Positions 8,575 to 17,382 of a stretch of 64,000 nucleotides of DNA are shown in pieces. The notes beneath the pieces were generated by a model. It ran no database searches and was not told the DNA's origin. It saw only the letters and a program-made list of their open reading frames with translations. The stretch is from positions 1,414,501-1,478,500 of the forward strand of contig NC_019703.1 of the NCBI RefSeq assembly GCF_000317045.1, given 5' to 3'. How positions within the stretch are numbered: the first letter of the stretch is position 1; each line of letters opens with the position of its first letter. The DNA is from Geitlerinema sp. PCC 7407. Its GTDB lineage: Bacteria; Cyanobacteriota; Cyanobacteriia; PCC-7407. A program made the position numbers and the translations under genes.

Positions 8575-9957
8575 TTGGAGGTCAGGCCAATTACTTCTTC
8601 TCTCAGCTCGTCGAACTCGTCACTGTCTCCCGAAGCAGGCCAAGAAGCGCTGCACATCTGGGGACGGACTCCTCTGAAGGGCCACGTCACCATCAGCGGA
8701 GCCAAGAACTCGGCACTGGTGCTGATGGCTGGCTCATTGCTCTGCCCCCAAGACTGCCGCCTGCGCAATGTCCCGTCCCTGGCAGACGTCAACCGCATGG
8801 AGCAGATCCTGGCTGCTCTTGGGGTTCGCATTCAGCGCAACGGTGATGCACTAGATATCAACGCGAGCGATCTGGGACACTCCCAGGCTCCCTACGACCT
8901 GGTGAGTCAGCTGCGCGCCAGCTTTTTTGTGATTGGTCCCCTCCTGGCCCGCCTCGGCGTCGCCCGAGTGCCGCTGCCGGGTGGCTGCGCAATCGGTGCT
9001 CGCCCTGTGGATCTCCACGTCCGCGGCCTCCAGGCCATGGGTGCGGATGTCCAGATTGACCACGGCATGGTCCATGCCTACGTCACTGGCCCGAGCCGTC
9101 GCCTCAAAGGAGCTCGCATCTATCTGGACTATCCCAGTGTCGGTGCGACCGAAACCCTGATGATGGCGGCGACCTTGGCGGATGGCGAAACCATTTTGGA
9201 GAATGCGGCCCAAGAGCCCGAAGTGGTGGATCTGGCCAACTTCTGCCGAGCAATGGGCGCTCGGATCCGCGGCGCTGGGACCAATACCATCACGATTGCT
9301 GGGGTTCCTAGCCTGCACACAACGGATTACAGCATCATCCCCGATCGCATCGAAGCTGGGACCTTCTTGGTGGCTGGGGCAATCACCCACTCGGACATTA
9401 GCCTGTCCCCCATCATTCCCGATCACCTCACAGCGGTGATTGCGAAGCTCAAGGAAATCGGCTCCCAAGTGATTGTGGAAGCGCCGAACCGGATTCGCCT
9501 CATCGGTGGCCAAACCCTGCGAGCAACGGACATTGAGACGCTGCCTTATCCAGGATTTCCCACCGACATGCAGGCTCAGTTTATGAGCTTGCTGACCTTG
9601 GCGGAGGGTGACAGTGTGATCACGGAGACGGTGTTCGAGAACCGCCTGCGTCACGTGGCTGAGCTCAACCGGATGGGGGCAGATATCCGCGTAAAAGGCA
9701 CCCACGCGATTATTCGGGGTGTGCCGATGTTGTCGGGTGCCCCTGTGGTGGCGACGGACCTCCGGGCTTCGGCGGCGCTGGTGGTGGCGGGTCTGGCGGC
9801 TGAGGGCAAGACGGTGATTCAGGGCCTCAACCATCTCGATCGCGGCTATGAGCACCTGGAGGTGAAGCTCCAGAAGCTGGGTGCGCGGCTTCAGCGAGTC
9901 CCGATGGACGCGAGTGAAGTGGTGGTTTCTCCATCGACGGCGCTGGAAACGCTCTAA
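8575..9957 (+). CDS. murA: UDP-N-acetylglucosamine 1-carboxyvinyltransferase
   Basis: Catalyses the first committed step of peptidoglycan synthesis, transferring enolpyruvate from PEP to UDP-GlcNAc in the cytoplasm. 460 residues with two inside-out alpha/beta barrels. [20 protein letters not shown] carries the conserved Lys-Asn pair. [12 protein letters not shown] carries the catalytic Cys (residue 138 in this frame), so the enzyme should be fosfomycin-sensitive. Near the C-terminus, [21 protein letters not shown] and [17 protein letters not shown] are canonical. The start is uncertain: the only upstream in-frame start-type codon is TTG at 8575 with no good Shine-Dalgarno sequence, and the first 25 residues look non-conserved. 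Strong terminator structures follow. Confidence 0.96.
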   Translation: MEVRPITSSLSSSNSSLSPEAGQEALHIWGRTPLKGHVTISGAKNSALVLMAGSLLCPQDCRLRNVPSLADVNRMEQILAALGVRIQRNGDALDINASDLGHSQAPYDLVSQLRASFFVIGPLLARLGVARVPLPGGCAIGARPVDLHVRGLQAMGADVQIDHGMVHAYVTGPSRRLKGARIYLDYPSVGATETLMMAATLADGETILENAAQEPEVVDLANFCRAMGARIRGAGTNTITIAGVPSLHTTDYSIIPDRIEAGTFLVAGAITHSDISLSPIIPDHLTAVIAKLKEIGSQVIVEAPNRIRLIGGQTLRATDIETLPYPGFPTDMQAQFMSLLTLAEGDSVITETVFENRLRHVAELNRMGADIRVKGTHAIIRGVPMLSGAPVVATDLRASAALVVAGLAAEGKTVIQGLNHLDRGYEHLEVKLQKLGARLQRVPMDASEVVVSPSTALETL

Positions 9958-9975
9958 AGCTAGGTCAATGAACCG

Positions 9976-10041
9976 AGGGAGCGATCGCTCCCTCCCAAAG
10001 CTCTAACCCCGCGATCGCTATACTGGGGGTTAGAGCTTTTG
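9976..10041 (+). terminator. murA terminator region: HIP1 palindrome followed by a rho-independent hairpin
   Basis: A 20-bp perfect palindrome (9976-9995) is centred on a HIP1 site. It is followed by a 14-bp inverted repeat (arms 9997-10010 and 10026-10039) ending in a TTTT run. The second structure is a clear intrinsic terminator for murA. Confidence 0.85.
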
Positions 10042-10091
10042 CTATGGGGGTCTAGGCTCCCCTCATTTTGGGTCCCAGGGTAGAAATCATC

Positions 10092-10967
10092 ATGACGTTC
10101 CCAAGACAAGCACTCGTGGGTTTGACGGCGAATCAGTTTCGCCACCCTCTGGATTTGGAAGCAACCCGGGCGCTTCAGCAGCTTCCAGGACTTGATTTGG
10201 CGATCCGGAGCCTGCTTGGGCCTGTGGCAGAGCAGTTTTTCTACCTAGACAATATTGCTTCGAGTATTCGGGTGGGCAAAGATCAGTTGCCAGACTTGCA
10301 CCATTTGCTGCTTGAAGCCGCTGCGATTTTGGATCTAGAGCCGCCAGAGCTGTATTTGCGACAGCATCCGGTGCCCAACGCGTACACGTTTGCCATGCGG
10401 GGTCGGCAGCCGTTTATGGTGATTCATACGTCGCTTTTGGAGTTGCTCAATCCTCCAGAAATCCAGGCGGTCATGGCTCACGAACTGGGCCATCTCAAGT
10501 GTGACCACGGGGTGTACCTGACGCTGGCCAATTTATTGGTGCTGGCGGCGGGGCAGTTGCCGAGCTGGGGAGCGGCGATCGCCCAAAGCCTCCAGGCCCA
10601 AATGATGGAATGGCTCCGGTGTGCCGAGTTTACGTGCGATCGCGCAGCCCTGCTGGTGGTCCAGGATCCCAAGATTGTGGCATCGTTGCTCATGAAGCTC
10701 ACGGGCGGCTCGCCTAGCCTTGTCTCCAAGCTGAATGTGGACGCTTTTCTAGCCCAGGCTCGCTCCTATGAAGACCTCAGCCACACCCAGCTGGGCCAAC
10801 TCCTCAAGCAGGCCCACGCGACCAACTTGACCCATCCCGTGCCGGTGCTGCGGGCCAAAGAAATCGATCGCTGGGCTACGAGCCAACTTTACCAATCCCT
10901 TTTACAAAAGCGTTCCATGCCCTATAATGGGGAAGCTTCATCCAAGGGCGGATGGCGAAATTGGTAG
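10092..10967 (+). CDS. M48 family zinc metalloprotease
   Basis: A 291-residue Ste24/HtpX-type endopeptidase. The zinc site HELGH is at about residues 130-134, within EIQAVMAHELGHLKCDHGVY, and a downstream EFTCDRAALLV supplies the third ligand (Glu) and the conserved Asp. A weakly hydrophobic segment (LTLANLLVLAAGQLPSW) follows the zinc helix, as in cyanobacterial members that are probably peripheral or membrane-linked. The ATG at 10092 matches the conserved N-terminus TFPRQALVGLTANQF. Its last seven codons and TAG stop lie inside the tRNA-Leu gene at 10946, and the promoter of that tRNA lies inside this coding sequence. Confidence 0.9.
   Translation: MTFPRQALVGLTANQFRHPLDLEATRALQQLPGLDLAIRSLLGPVAEQFFYLDNIASSIRVGKDQLPDLHHLLLEAAAILDLEPPELYLRQHPVPNAYTFAMRGRQPFMVIHTSLLELLNPPEIQAVMAHELGHLKCDHGVYLTLANLLVLAAGQLPSWGAAIAQSLQAQMMEWLRCAEFTCDRAALLVVQDPKIVASLLMKLTGGSPSLVSKLNVDAFLAQARSYEDLSHTQLGQLLKQAHATNLTHPVPVLRAKEIDRWATSQLYQSLLQKRSMPYNGEASSKGGWRNW
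10901..10928 (+). promoter_or_regulatory. Sigma70-type promoter for tRNA-Leu(CAA), inside the M48 gene
   Basis: TTTACA at 10901-10906 (one mismatch to the -35 consensus), a 16-nt spacer and a perfect TATAAT at 10923-10928. Predicted transcription start is about 10935, some 11 nt before the mature tRNA 5' end. Confidence 0.75.
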
Positions 10968-11027
10968 ACGCATCACACTCAAAATGTGACGGCTTCGGCC
11001 GTGAGAGTTCGAGTCTCTCTCCGCCCA
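10946..11027 (+). tRNA. tRNA-Leu (anticodon CAA)
   Basis: The acceptor GGGCGGA pairs with TCCGCCC plus discriminator A. The anticodon stem TCACA/TGTGA encloses CTCAAAA, giving CAA. The variable arm GGCTTCGGCC region is class II, and the T-loop is AGTTCGAGTCT. CCA is not encoded. The 5' 22 nt overlap the end of the upstream protease gene. Confidence 0.95.
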
Positions 11028-11086
11028 TTTTTCGAAAACGTCAAAGTCCTCTGTGTAGTTCTCAAAGACGAACTCACGGGTAACCT

Positions 11087-11326
11087 ATGGCTCGGTATCT
11101 CAAGCGTTGGGAGTCGCCCCGCAAAGAGGGTCGCAACGACAAAGGACGAGGGGGCTCTGCGCGTCAGCGCCAGCTGAAAAAGCGTGAACAGCAACTGCGC
11201 AAACGCCTGCAAAAAGAAGGGGATGCTTCACCAGACAGCGCTTCGCCTCCACACCCCACAGACCCAACAAAAAATCAAACAAACAAAAGGGAGAGAATCG
11301 AACAAGTTCTCTCCCTTTTGTTTTAG
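11087..11326 (+). CDS. Small basic hypothetical protein running through a terminator-like hairpin
   Basis: A 79-residue, very basic frame (RYLKRWESPRKEGRNDKGRG, then RQRQLKKREQQLRKRLQKEG, probably a charged helix). Codon choice in the first 50 codons resembles that of neighbouring genes. No strong Shine-Dalgarno sequence is seen. The stop codon (11324-11326) comes immediately after the T-run of a perfect 13-bp terminator hairpin, so either the hairpin is not an efficient terminator or the last part of the frame is fortuitous. No family recognised; it may be a chance frame in the trailer of the tRNA. Confidence 0.4.
   Translation: MARYLKRWESPRKEGRNDKGRGGSARQRQLKKREQQLRKRLQKEGDASPDSASPPHPTDPTKNQTNKRERIEQVLSLLF
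11285..11323 (+). terminator. Rho-independent terminator downstream of tRNA-Leu(CAA)
   Basis: Perfect 13-bp inverted repeat (arms AAAAGGGAGAGAA and its complement, 9-nt loop) followed by TTTTGTTTT. It is positioned to end the transcript carrying tRNA-Leu and the small frame at 11087. Confidence 0.85.
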
Positions 11327-11393
11327 AAATTTCGTGGGGCGATTCGGCAGGCAAGACTAATCCTCTCAGCAATCTTTGAGCTGAGCGAGGGGC

Positions 11394-11723
11394 CTAGCGC
11401 GGATGGCGGGGGGTGGGATTCATGATGGGCAGCGGCGCCTGAGAGGAGTTGGGCGGTAGGTACCGCTGGGGCACAGGCTCGCTTTCTTCTGGCTCGTACT
11501 GTTGGAACTGCCACCAACGATATGCCAACGCCAAGCCAATGGTTCCTAATCCAAACAGCGTAAGAGAAGTACTTTCTCCGAATCCGCCAATGAAAGCATC
11601 AACACATCCAATAGTGACTGCGAAGCAAAAAACCGGCTCTCTTCGATAAGCAGACTTGATGATGCGAGGCAACACGGCATTCATATCGTAGGGATTGTTC
11701 TGAAGAGGTTCCCAAAGGAACAT
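11394..11723 (-). CDS. Small membrane protein, hypothetical
   Basis: A 109-residue protein with two hydrophobic segments (about 29-46, PVFCFAVTIGCVDAFIGGF, and 51-69, SLTLFGLGTIGLALAYRWW). They are followed by an acidic and then proline-rich tail (YEPEESEPVPQRYLPPN). An alternative start at the internal ATG gives a protein beginning NAVLPRIIKSAYR. The likely topology is a hairpin in the membrane. No named family recognised. It lies on the reverse strand, just downstream of the Hlip gene in reading direction and separated from it by about 195 bp. Confidence 0.6.
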   Translation of the reverse strand: MFLWEPLQNNPYDMNAVLPRIIKSAYRREPVFCFAVTIGCVDAFIGGFGESTSLTLFGLGTIGLALAYRWWQFQQYEPEESEPVPQRYLPPNSSQAPLPIMNPTPRHPR

Positions 11724-11918
11724 TCGCCCTTCAGTGTACAGGAGAAATTACCTTCTCCCATCTCTCTCCTAGGCTAACCCAGACTGGGAATTTCTTCCCA
11801 TAGGTTTACGATCGCTTTAGGTCACTCAGAAGAGCGTCCAGCCAACCCCAGACAGGCTGAAGGCTGGCTGAGCACTCTCCCATAGAACTAAAAACAGCGG
11901 AAAAGGAAGCGGGACAGT

Positions 11919-12089
11919 TTAGCCGAGACCGAGCCAGGAGAGCAGGCCTTGACCGCTGACGTACTCAATGATGAGGGTCAACACAAAACCGATCATGGCT
12001 GCCCGGCCATTGAGACGCTCAGCATATTCACTGAAGCCGAACTTGGGATCTTCAAACTTGGGGGTGGTTGTCGGTTGAGGCTGTGTCAT
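11919..12089 (-). CDS. High-light-inducible protein (Hlip/SCP, one-helix CAB-like)
   Basis: A 56-residue single-helix chlorophyll/carotenoid-binding protein of the thylakoid membrane. Such proteins associate with PSII assembly intermediates and chlorophyll-synthesis enzymes and dissipate excess energy. The signature FSEYAERLNGRAAMIGFVLT contains the conserved ExxNGRxAMIG chlorophyll-binding motif, followed by a single helix ending in SGQGLLSWLGLG. I chose the ATG at 12089 (MTQPQP...) because Hlips normally start with a short polar tail; the frame is open for another 36 codons upstream. An HLR1-like repeat lies about 120 bp upstream, matching RpaB control of hli genes in other cyanobacteria. 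Confidence 0.93.
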   Translation of the reverse strand: MTQPQPTTTPKFEDPKFGFSEYAERLNGRAAMIGFVLTLIIEYVSGQGLLSWLGLG

Positions 12090-12209
12090 GATTTTGAACC
12101 TTGTGCTTCTGCAGAGTTGACGATGCGTGTAAGACCTCGACTGACCGGATGGTCTTTCGATCATCCCTACTGGGAAGACGATGGTCTCATAGTCCAACTC
12201 TAGCGCAGT

Positions 12210-12235
12210 TTTACAAAACTTTACAGGCTGTAAAG
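12210..12235. promoter_or_regulatory. HLR1-like element (RpaB site) upstream of the Hlip gene
   Basis: Two direct TTTACA half-sites (12210-12215 and 12220-12225) start 10 bp apart, as in the HLR1 consensus (G/T)TTACA-4N-(G/T)TTACA. A third, inverted copy (TGTAAA, 12229-12234) makes a perfect CTTTACAG/CTGTAAAG palindrome with the second. It lies 121-146 bp upstream of the Hlip start on the opposite strand. Confidence 0.65.
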
Positions 12236-12856
12236 CTGATGAACAGGCACGATCGCGCTTTTCAGTGTTCTCAGAGGATCTGCATTTCTGGCGTTTTCTC
12301 GCTGCCTACTGGAGAAAATCCTCTGCTTCCCGCCTGCGGTAGAAATTTGCGTAAAACCACGGAGTGAAAGTTTGGCGATCGCCTTTGACCGGAAGAGAAG
12401 ATTCGATTGACGTCTCTGGTGTTGCGATCGCCAGAAAATGGCGGACGACTCCCGAGCTAAAAGGCGTAACGCGTCTGAGAAGTTTTTGGAGCCAAGAAGT
12501 TTCGCTCTAAAAGTTGATGGCGATCGCCCTCCAGAATCGTCATGCTGATTACAGTACATCAGCAAAAAAGTAAGCCATAGTAAACCTGTCAAAGGCAAAA
12601 AACAGCCCTTTTGTCGAGGATAAACCCAAGACTTACTAGGGCAAAATTATGCTGAAAATTCTTGAAGCAAGAGAGTTGTAAGGATTTTAAAGAGTCTGTA
12701 TTCAAGGCCAGACACTCGAAAAAAGAATGTTTATTCTGGAGAAAAGCCGCCAACTGAAACGTGCTGTAAACCTATTGGGATCAGTGCCTTAGGTCGGTTT
12801 CAGAGCTGAAGTGCAGGGATGACAGATTCACAAAGCAGAGATTGAAGAGGTGCTGC
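12236..12856. other. Intergenic region upstream of alanine dehydrogenase
   Basis: About 620 bp, AT-richer than its surroundings in the part near the gene. It must carry the ald promoter. No convincing gene or RNA is seen. Confidence 0.5.
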
Positions 12857-13945
12857 ATGGAAATCGGCGTTCCCAAAGAAATTAAGGATCAAGAGTTTCG
12901 AGTGGGCTTGAGCCCGGTGAGTGTGCGGGTCCTGGTTGAAAACAATCACCAAGTTTTTGTACAGACTGGTGCCGGAGTGGGATCGGGCTTTTCGGATGGG
13001 GAGTACAAACAGGCGGGTGCTCAAATTGTTGAGGATGCTAGGGCGGCCTGGGACCACGAAATGGTGGTCAAAGTAAAGGAGCCGCTGCCCGCAGAGTATG
13101 AATTTCTCAAGCCCAATCAACTGCTGTTTACCTACTTGCACCTGGCAGCCGATCGCCGCCTGACAGAAGCGCTGCTAACGTCGGGGATAACGGCGATCGC
13201 CTATGAAACTGTCGAGCTTCCCGATGGGCGCCTGCCTCTGCTGATGCCCATGAGCGTGATTGCAGGCCGCTTGGCTGTGCAGTTTGGCGCGCGATTCCTA
13301 GAGCGCCAAGAAGGTGGCCGAGGCGTACTGCTGGGCGGTGTGCCAGGGGTTCGCCCGGCCAATGTGCTGGTCTTGGGGGGTGGCGTTGTGGGGACGGAGG
13401 CGGCCCGAATTGCCGTAGGCATGGGGGCTCACGTGCAGATCGTCGACATCAATGTGGACCGACTGACCTATTTGGAAACGCTGTTTGGTTCGCGGGTGGA
13501 TCTGCTCTACAGCAATTCTGCGCAAATTGAGGCAGCCACAGCCGATGCGGATCTGCTGATTGGGGCAGTGCTGCTGCCGGCCCGCCGCCCGCCCACTTTG
13601 GTGCCGCGATCGCTCGTTCGCCGGATGCGGCCGGGGTCTGTCATTGTCGACGTTGCCGTGGACCAGGGCGGCTGCGTGGAGACCCTGCGCCCCACGTCCC
13701 ACACGGAGCCAACCTACGTCGAGGAAGGGGTCGTTCACTACGGCGTTCCCAATATGCCTGGCGCTGTGCCCTGGACTGCGACCCAGGCGCTCAACAACAG
13801 CACGTTCCCCTACGTTTTGAAGCTGGCCAATCAGGGGCTGGGCGCTCTGTCTACGGACAAAGCCCTCGCTGGTGGCCTAAACGTGAAGAACTATCGGCTG
13901 ATGCATCCAGCGCTCCAGCAAGTTTTTCCGGACTTGGCCGCTTAG
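12857..13945 (+). CDS. ald: Alanine dehydrogenase
   Basis: Reversible NAD-dependent oxidative deamination of L-alanine to pyruvate and ammonium in the cytoplasm. 362 residues, the normal family length. The N-terminal EIGVPKEIKDQEFRVGLSP contains the conserved substrate-binding region, LFTYLHLAAD includes the catalytic His, VLVLGGGVVGTEAARIAVG is the NAD-binding Rossmann motif, and GVPNMPGAVPWTATQALNN is the family signature. The ATG at 12857 has GAAGAGG 6 nt upstream. It stands alone, with a long upstream region, and converges with topA across a 30-bp spacer. Confidence 0.97.
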   Translation: MEIGVPKEIKDQEFRVGLSPVSVRVLVENNHQVFVQTGAGVGSGFSDGEYKQAGAQIVEDARAAWDHEMVVKVKEPLPAEYEFLKPNQLLFTYLHLAADRRLTEALLTSGITAIAYETVELPDGRLPLLMPMSVIAGRLAVQFGARFLERQEGGRGVLLGGVPGVRPANVLVLGGGVVGTEAARIAVGMGAHVQIVDINVDRLTYLETLFGSRVDLLYSNSAQIEAATADADLLIGAVLLPARRPPTLVPRSLVRRMRPGSVIVDVAVDQGGCVETLRPTSHTEPTYVEEGVVHYGVPNMPGAVPWTATQALNNSTFPYVLKLANQGLGALSTDKALAGGLNVKNYRLMHPALQQVFPDLAA

Positions 13946-13975
13946 GCTGGGTCCAGCGGGTCTGGGGGCGATCGC

Positions 13976-16684
13976 CTAGCTAGTGGACGAGGACTTCTTG
14001 CGGGTGGATTTGGTCGAAGACCGGGTGCTGGTCTTAGTCCCGGTCTTCGACGACTCTTTTTTGGCGGCAGTTTTGGTGGTCTTCTGCCCAGCAGTCTTGG
14101 TGCTGCTGCTCTTGCGAGTACCCTTTTTCTTCGTGCCTTCCTTGGCCGCTAGGAGCTCGAGGGCTTTCTCTAGGGTGATCGACTCGACGGTTTCGCCTTC
14201 GGGAATTCCCGCGTTAGTTTTGCCGTGCTTGATGTAGTGGCCGTAGGGACCCTCATAAACATTGATGGCTTCCCCGTCCTCGGGATGAGCGCCGAGTTCT
14301 CGAAGCGGTGCTTTGGACCGGCTGCTGCGGCTGCCGCGTCCTCGCTTGGGCTCTGCCAGCAGCTCAATGGCGCGCTCTAGGGTCACGCTCAAGACATCAT
14401 CACCGGCTTTGAGGGAGCGATAGTCCTTGCCCTCTTTGCCCTGATCGTGCACCACGTAGGGACCAAAGCGGCCCAGGCCGGCCTGGATTCGAGCGCCGGT
14501 CTCAGGGTGAGTCCCCAAGGTGCGCGGCAAGGACAGCAGGCCCACGGCCATCTCCAGAGTGACCTGCTCGGGACTGACCCCCTTGGGCAAAGAGGCTCGC
14601 TTGGGCTTGGGCTGCTCTTCGGTGGCGTCTCCAAGCTGGACGTAGGGTCCATAAGAGCCAATTAATAGATAGATCGGCTCGCCGGTTTCTGGATGGAGCC
14701 CGACTTTGTCAGGGCCTTCGGTTTTCTGGCGCAGCAAGACTTCGATTTGCTCCCGGTCTAGGTCAGCCGGGGTCAAATCCTTGGGAATGGAGGCTTTGAC
14801 CATGCCATCGCCGTTCTCGGCCTCGATGTAGGGCCCGAAGCGCCCGATGCGGATTTTGGCGTCGGTAATGTTGTCGAGCTCGACGGTGCGCGCTTCGTTG
14901 GGGTCGATCTGGTCTTCGCGGGTCTTGACCTGGTTTTCGAGGCCCGAATCGCCGCAGTAGAACTGGCGCAGGTAAGGCAGCCATTCTACGTCCCCCATGG
15001 AGATTTCGTCGAGGGTCCGCTCCATCCGGGCTGTGAAGCTGGTGTCCACGAGATCGGGGAAGCTTTTTTCGAGGAGCGAGGTGACGGCAAAGGCCGTGAA
15101 GGTGGGCACGAGGGCGTTGCTCACGAGCTGCGCATAGCCGCGATCGATGATGGTGCTGATGATGCTGGCGTAGGTGCTGGGGCGGCCGATGCCTTCGCTT
15201 TCGAGGGTTTTGACGAGGGAGGCTTCGGTGTAGCGTGCGGGCGGCTGGGTTTCGTGGGCGATCGCCTCTAGGGCCTTGCAGGTTGGCTGGTCGCCCTTTT
15301 TGAGGTTGGGCAAAATCACTTCTTGATCTTCGATCGCCGCATCTGGATCGTCGGAGCCTTCCACGTAGGCCCGGAAAAAGCCGGGAAAGTCAATTCGCTT
15401 GCCTGACGCGCGAAACACGGCGTCTTCGACTTCGATGTTGACGGTGATGTGCGTTTGGCGAGCCTCGGCCATCTGGGTGGCGACGGTCCGCTTCCAGATC
15501 AGGTCGTAGAGAGAGAGCTCGCGGCCGCTGAGACCGGTTTCCTGGGGCGTGCGGAAGCGACTGCCCGCTGGGCGAATGGCTTCGTGGGCTTCTTGGGCGC
15601 CCTTGCTCTTGGTGGCGTACTGCCGGGGCTCGGGGCTGAGGTACTCGGGGCCGTACTTGTGCTCAACGCAGTCGCGAGCCGCGGCGATCGCCTGCTGCGA
15701 CAGGTGCACCGAGTCTGTCCGCATGTAGGTGATATAGCCCTGCTCGTAGAGGCTTTGGGCCGTCCGCATGGTTTCCTGGGCGGACAAGCGCAGCTTGCGG
15801 TTTGCCTCCTGCTGCAGCGTGGAGGTCGTAAACGGCGGAGAAGGCTTGCGAGTGGAGGGCCGCTCGTCAATGCTGGCTACGGTCCAGGGCTTGTCCTGGA
15901 GCCGCTCCCGCAGGGCGATCGCCTCGGTTTCATTGAGCAAGACGACCTCGCGACCTGCCAAAATCTGGCCCGTATCCGGATCAAAATCGCTGCCCGTCGC
16001 CAGTCGCGTTCCGCCCAGGCTCACAAGCTTGGCTTCAAAAGCATTTTTGGCCTTGGCCAGCGTGGCCTTGAGATCCCAGTAAGCCCCCTTGCGGAAGGCG
16101 CGTCGCTGCCGCTCCCGGCGGACCAGCAGGCGCACGGCCACCGACTGAACGCGCCCCGCTGAAAGCCCCCAGGCGATCTTTTTCCACAGCAAAGGCGACA
16201 GGGTGTAGCCTACCAGGCGATCGAGGATGCGCCGGGTCTCTTGGGCTCTCACTAGCTGATCGTTCACCGTCCGGCAGTTCTTGAGGGCGGCCCGGATGGC
16301 GTCTTCGGTGATTTCGTGGAAGACCATCCGCTTGATCGGCACCTTGGGGTTGAGAATCTGGAGCAAGTGCCAACTAATGCTCTCTCCTTCGCGGTCTTCG
16401 TCCGTTGCCAGGATCAGTTCATCAACGCCTTTTAGAGCATCTTTGAGCTCTTTAACGACTTTCTTTTTGTCCTTGGGCACCACATAGATCGGCTCAAAGT
16501 CGCCGTCTACATTGACCCCCAGCTGGGCCCATCGCTCTCCCTTGATCTCGCCTGGAATTTCGCTTGCGGACTGTGGCAGGTCGCGTACGTGCCCCATGGA
16601 TGCCTCAACCCGGTAGCCCTGGGGTAAGTAGTTCCGAATGGTACGCGCCTTGGTGGGAGATTCGACAATGACCAGAGTTGACAT
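13976..16684 (-). CDS. topA: DNA topoisomerase I (type IA)
   Basis: Relaxes negative supercoils by transient single-strand cleavage. 902 residues. The Toprim domain is at the N-terminus ([17 protein letters not shown]; the acidic triad in [15 protein letters not shown]). The cleavage domain contains [17 protein letters not shown] with the catalytic Tyr. The C-terminal half has several topoisomerase C-terminal repeats of the form LG.HPETGE.I....G.YGPYV, instead of the cysteine zinc fingers of E. coli TopA. The last 60 residues are a Lys/Ser/Thr-rich disordered tail ([20 protein letters not shown]), typical of cyanobacterial homologues and probably DNA-binding. ATG start at 16684. Confidence 0.97.
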   Translation of the reverse strand: MSTLVIVESPTKARTIRNYLPQGYRVEASMGHVRDLPQSASEIPGEIKGERWAQLGVNVDGDFEPIYVVPKDKKKVVKELKDALKGVDELILATDEDREGESISWHLLQILNPKVPIKRMVFHEITEDAIRAALKNCRTVNDQLVRAQETRRILDRLVGYTLSPLLWKKIAWGLSAGRVQSVAVRLLVRRERQRRAFRKGAYWDLKATLAKAKNAFEAKLVSLGGTRLATGSDFDPDTGQILAGREVVLLNETEAIALRERLQDKPWTVASIDERPSTRKPSPPFTTSTLQQEANRKLRLSAQETMRTAQSLYEQGYITYMRTDSVHLSQQAIAAARDCVEHKYGPEYLSPEPRQYATKSKGAQEAHEAIRPAGSRFRTPQETGLSGRELSLYDLIWKRTVATQMAEARQTHITVNIEVEDAVFRASGKRIDFPGFFRAYVEGSDDPDAAIEDQEVILPNLKKGDQPTCKALEAIAHETQPPARYTEASLVKTLESEGIGRPSTYASIISTIIDRGYAQLVSNALVPTFTAFAVTSLLEKSFPDLVDTSFTARMERTLDEISMGDVEWLPYLRQFYCGDSGLENQVKTREDQIDPNEARTVELDNITDAKIRIGRFGPYIEAENGDGMVKASIPKDLTPADLDREQIEVLLRQKTEGPDKVGLHPETGEPIYLLIGSYGPYVQLGDATEEQPKPKRASLPKGVSPEQVTLEMAVGLLSLPRTLGTHPETGARIQAGLGRFGPYVVHDQGKEGKDYRSLKAGDDVLSVTLERAIELLAEPKRGRGSRSSRSKAPLRELGAHPEDGEAINVYEGPYGHYIKHGKTNAGIPEGETVESITLEKALELLAAKEGTKKKGTRKSSSTKTAGQKTTKTAAKKESSKTGTKTSTRSSTKSTRKKSSSTS

Positions 16685-17382
16685 GGGGATACTTAGGGCG
16701 TGAAGAAAAGTCTGAGATGTCCCAGTGAGCGTTAAGCAGTCGCTAAAGGCGAGGTTTTAAAGAGAGGTTTTTCAAGAAACCCCGAAAATGTCAAGCAATG
16801 CTGAGTGTACGAGACAGCGGGATGGCCGAAAAATCCTTGGAATGGGGCGAAGGTGCGATCGCCCAGCGCCAAAGCCTCAAAATTAGGGTGATTGGCTCGG
16901 GCTGGGCCAGGACAGGAGCAACCAAAATCCCAGTTCACACTGCCCTGGGCCGCTGGCCTCAGGATAGCAACCGAATCCGCTGGGGTGATCAAGCTTTACT
17001 CTCTCTTATAGCGGATTCGCTGAGAAGACAACCGCAAAGGGGGACGCTTGGGGACTAGAACTTGGTCTCTGCGGGGGGTATTGGTAGGTACGATCCAGCG
17101 AAGAAGACTGACCCGCACTCTATAACTTAGATAGCGAGTTTGGCTAGAAATTTCCAAATGGCTCTTTGGTTCGAGAAGGAAAAAATCTTGGATGGCGATC
17201 GCCCCTGATCGTGATGCTGCCTAGCCTACACGCCTTTTCGGCTGGTAACTGTTGGGGGGCGGCTCTTCGCCGCTCGTTACAAATCGCTATAGAATCTCCC
17301 AGAAAATGCGGAGAAATGGTGCTTCGAGCGATCGCTCAGGGATCCTCCAGCGACCTCTCCCCTTATGGGGCGATCGCTGACC
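16685..17382. other. Intergenic region upstream of topA, left of the IS200/IS605-like element
   Basis: About 700 bp without a credible gene. The topA promoter should lie near its left end. Short frames present on both strands show no conserved features. Several HIP1 sites occur. Confidence 0.5.

Noticed and set aside
12570-12583. NtcA-like GTA-N8-TAA sequence about 275 bp upstream of alanine dehydrogenase
   Set aside because: The last base differs from GTA-N8-TAC and it is far from the start codon with no promoter seen beside it; chance occurrence is likely.
12221-12598. 125-residue reverse frame upstream of alanine dehydrogenase
   Set aside because: Covers the HLR1-like site and HIP1-rich spacer; no ribosome binding site or domain.
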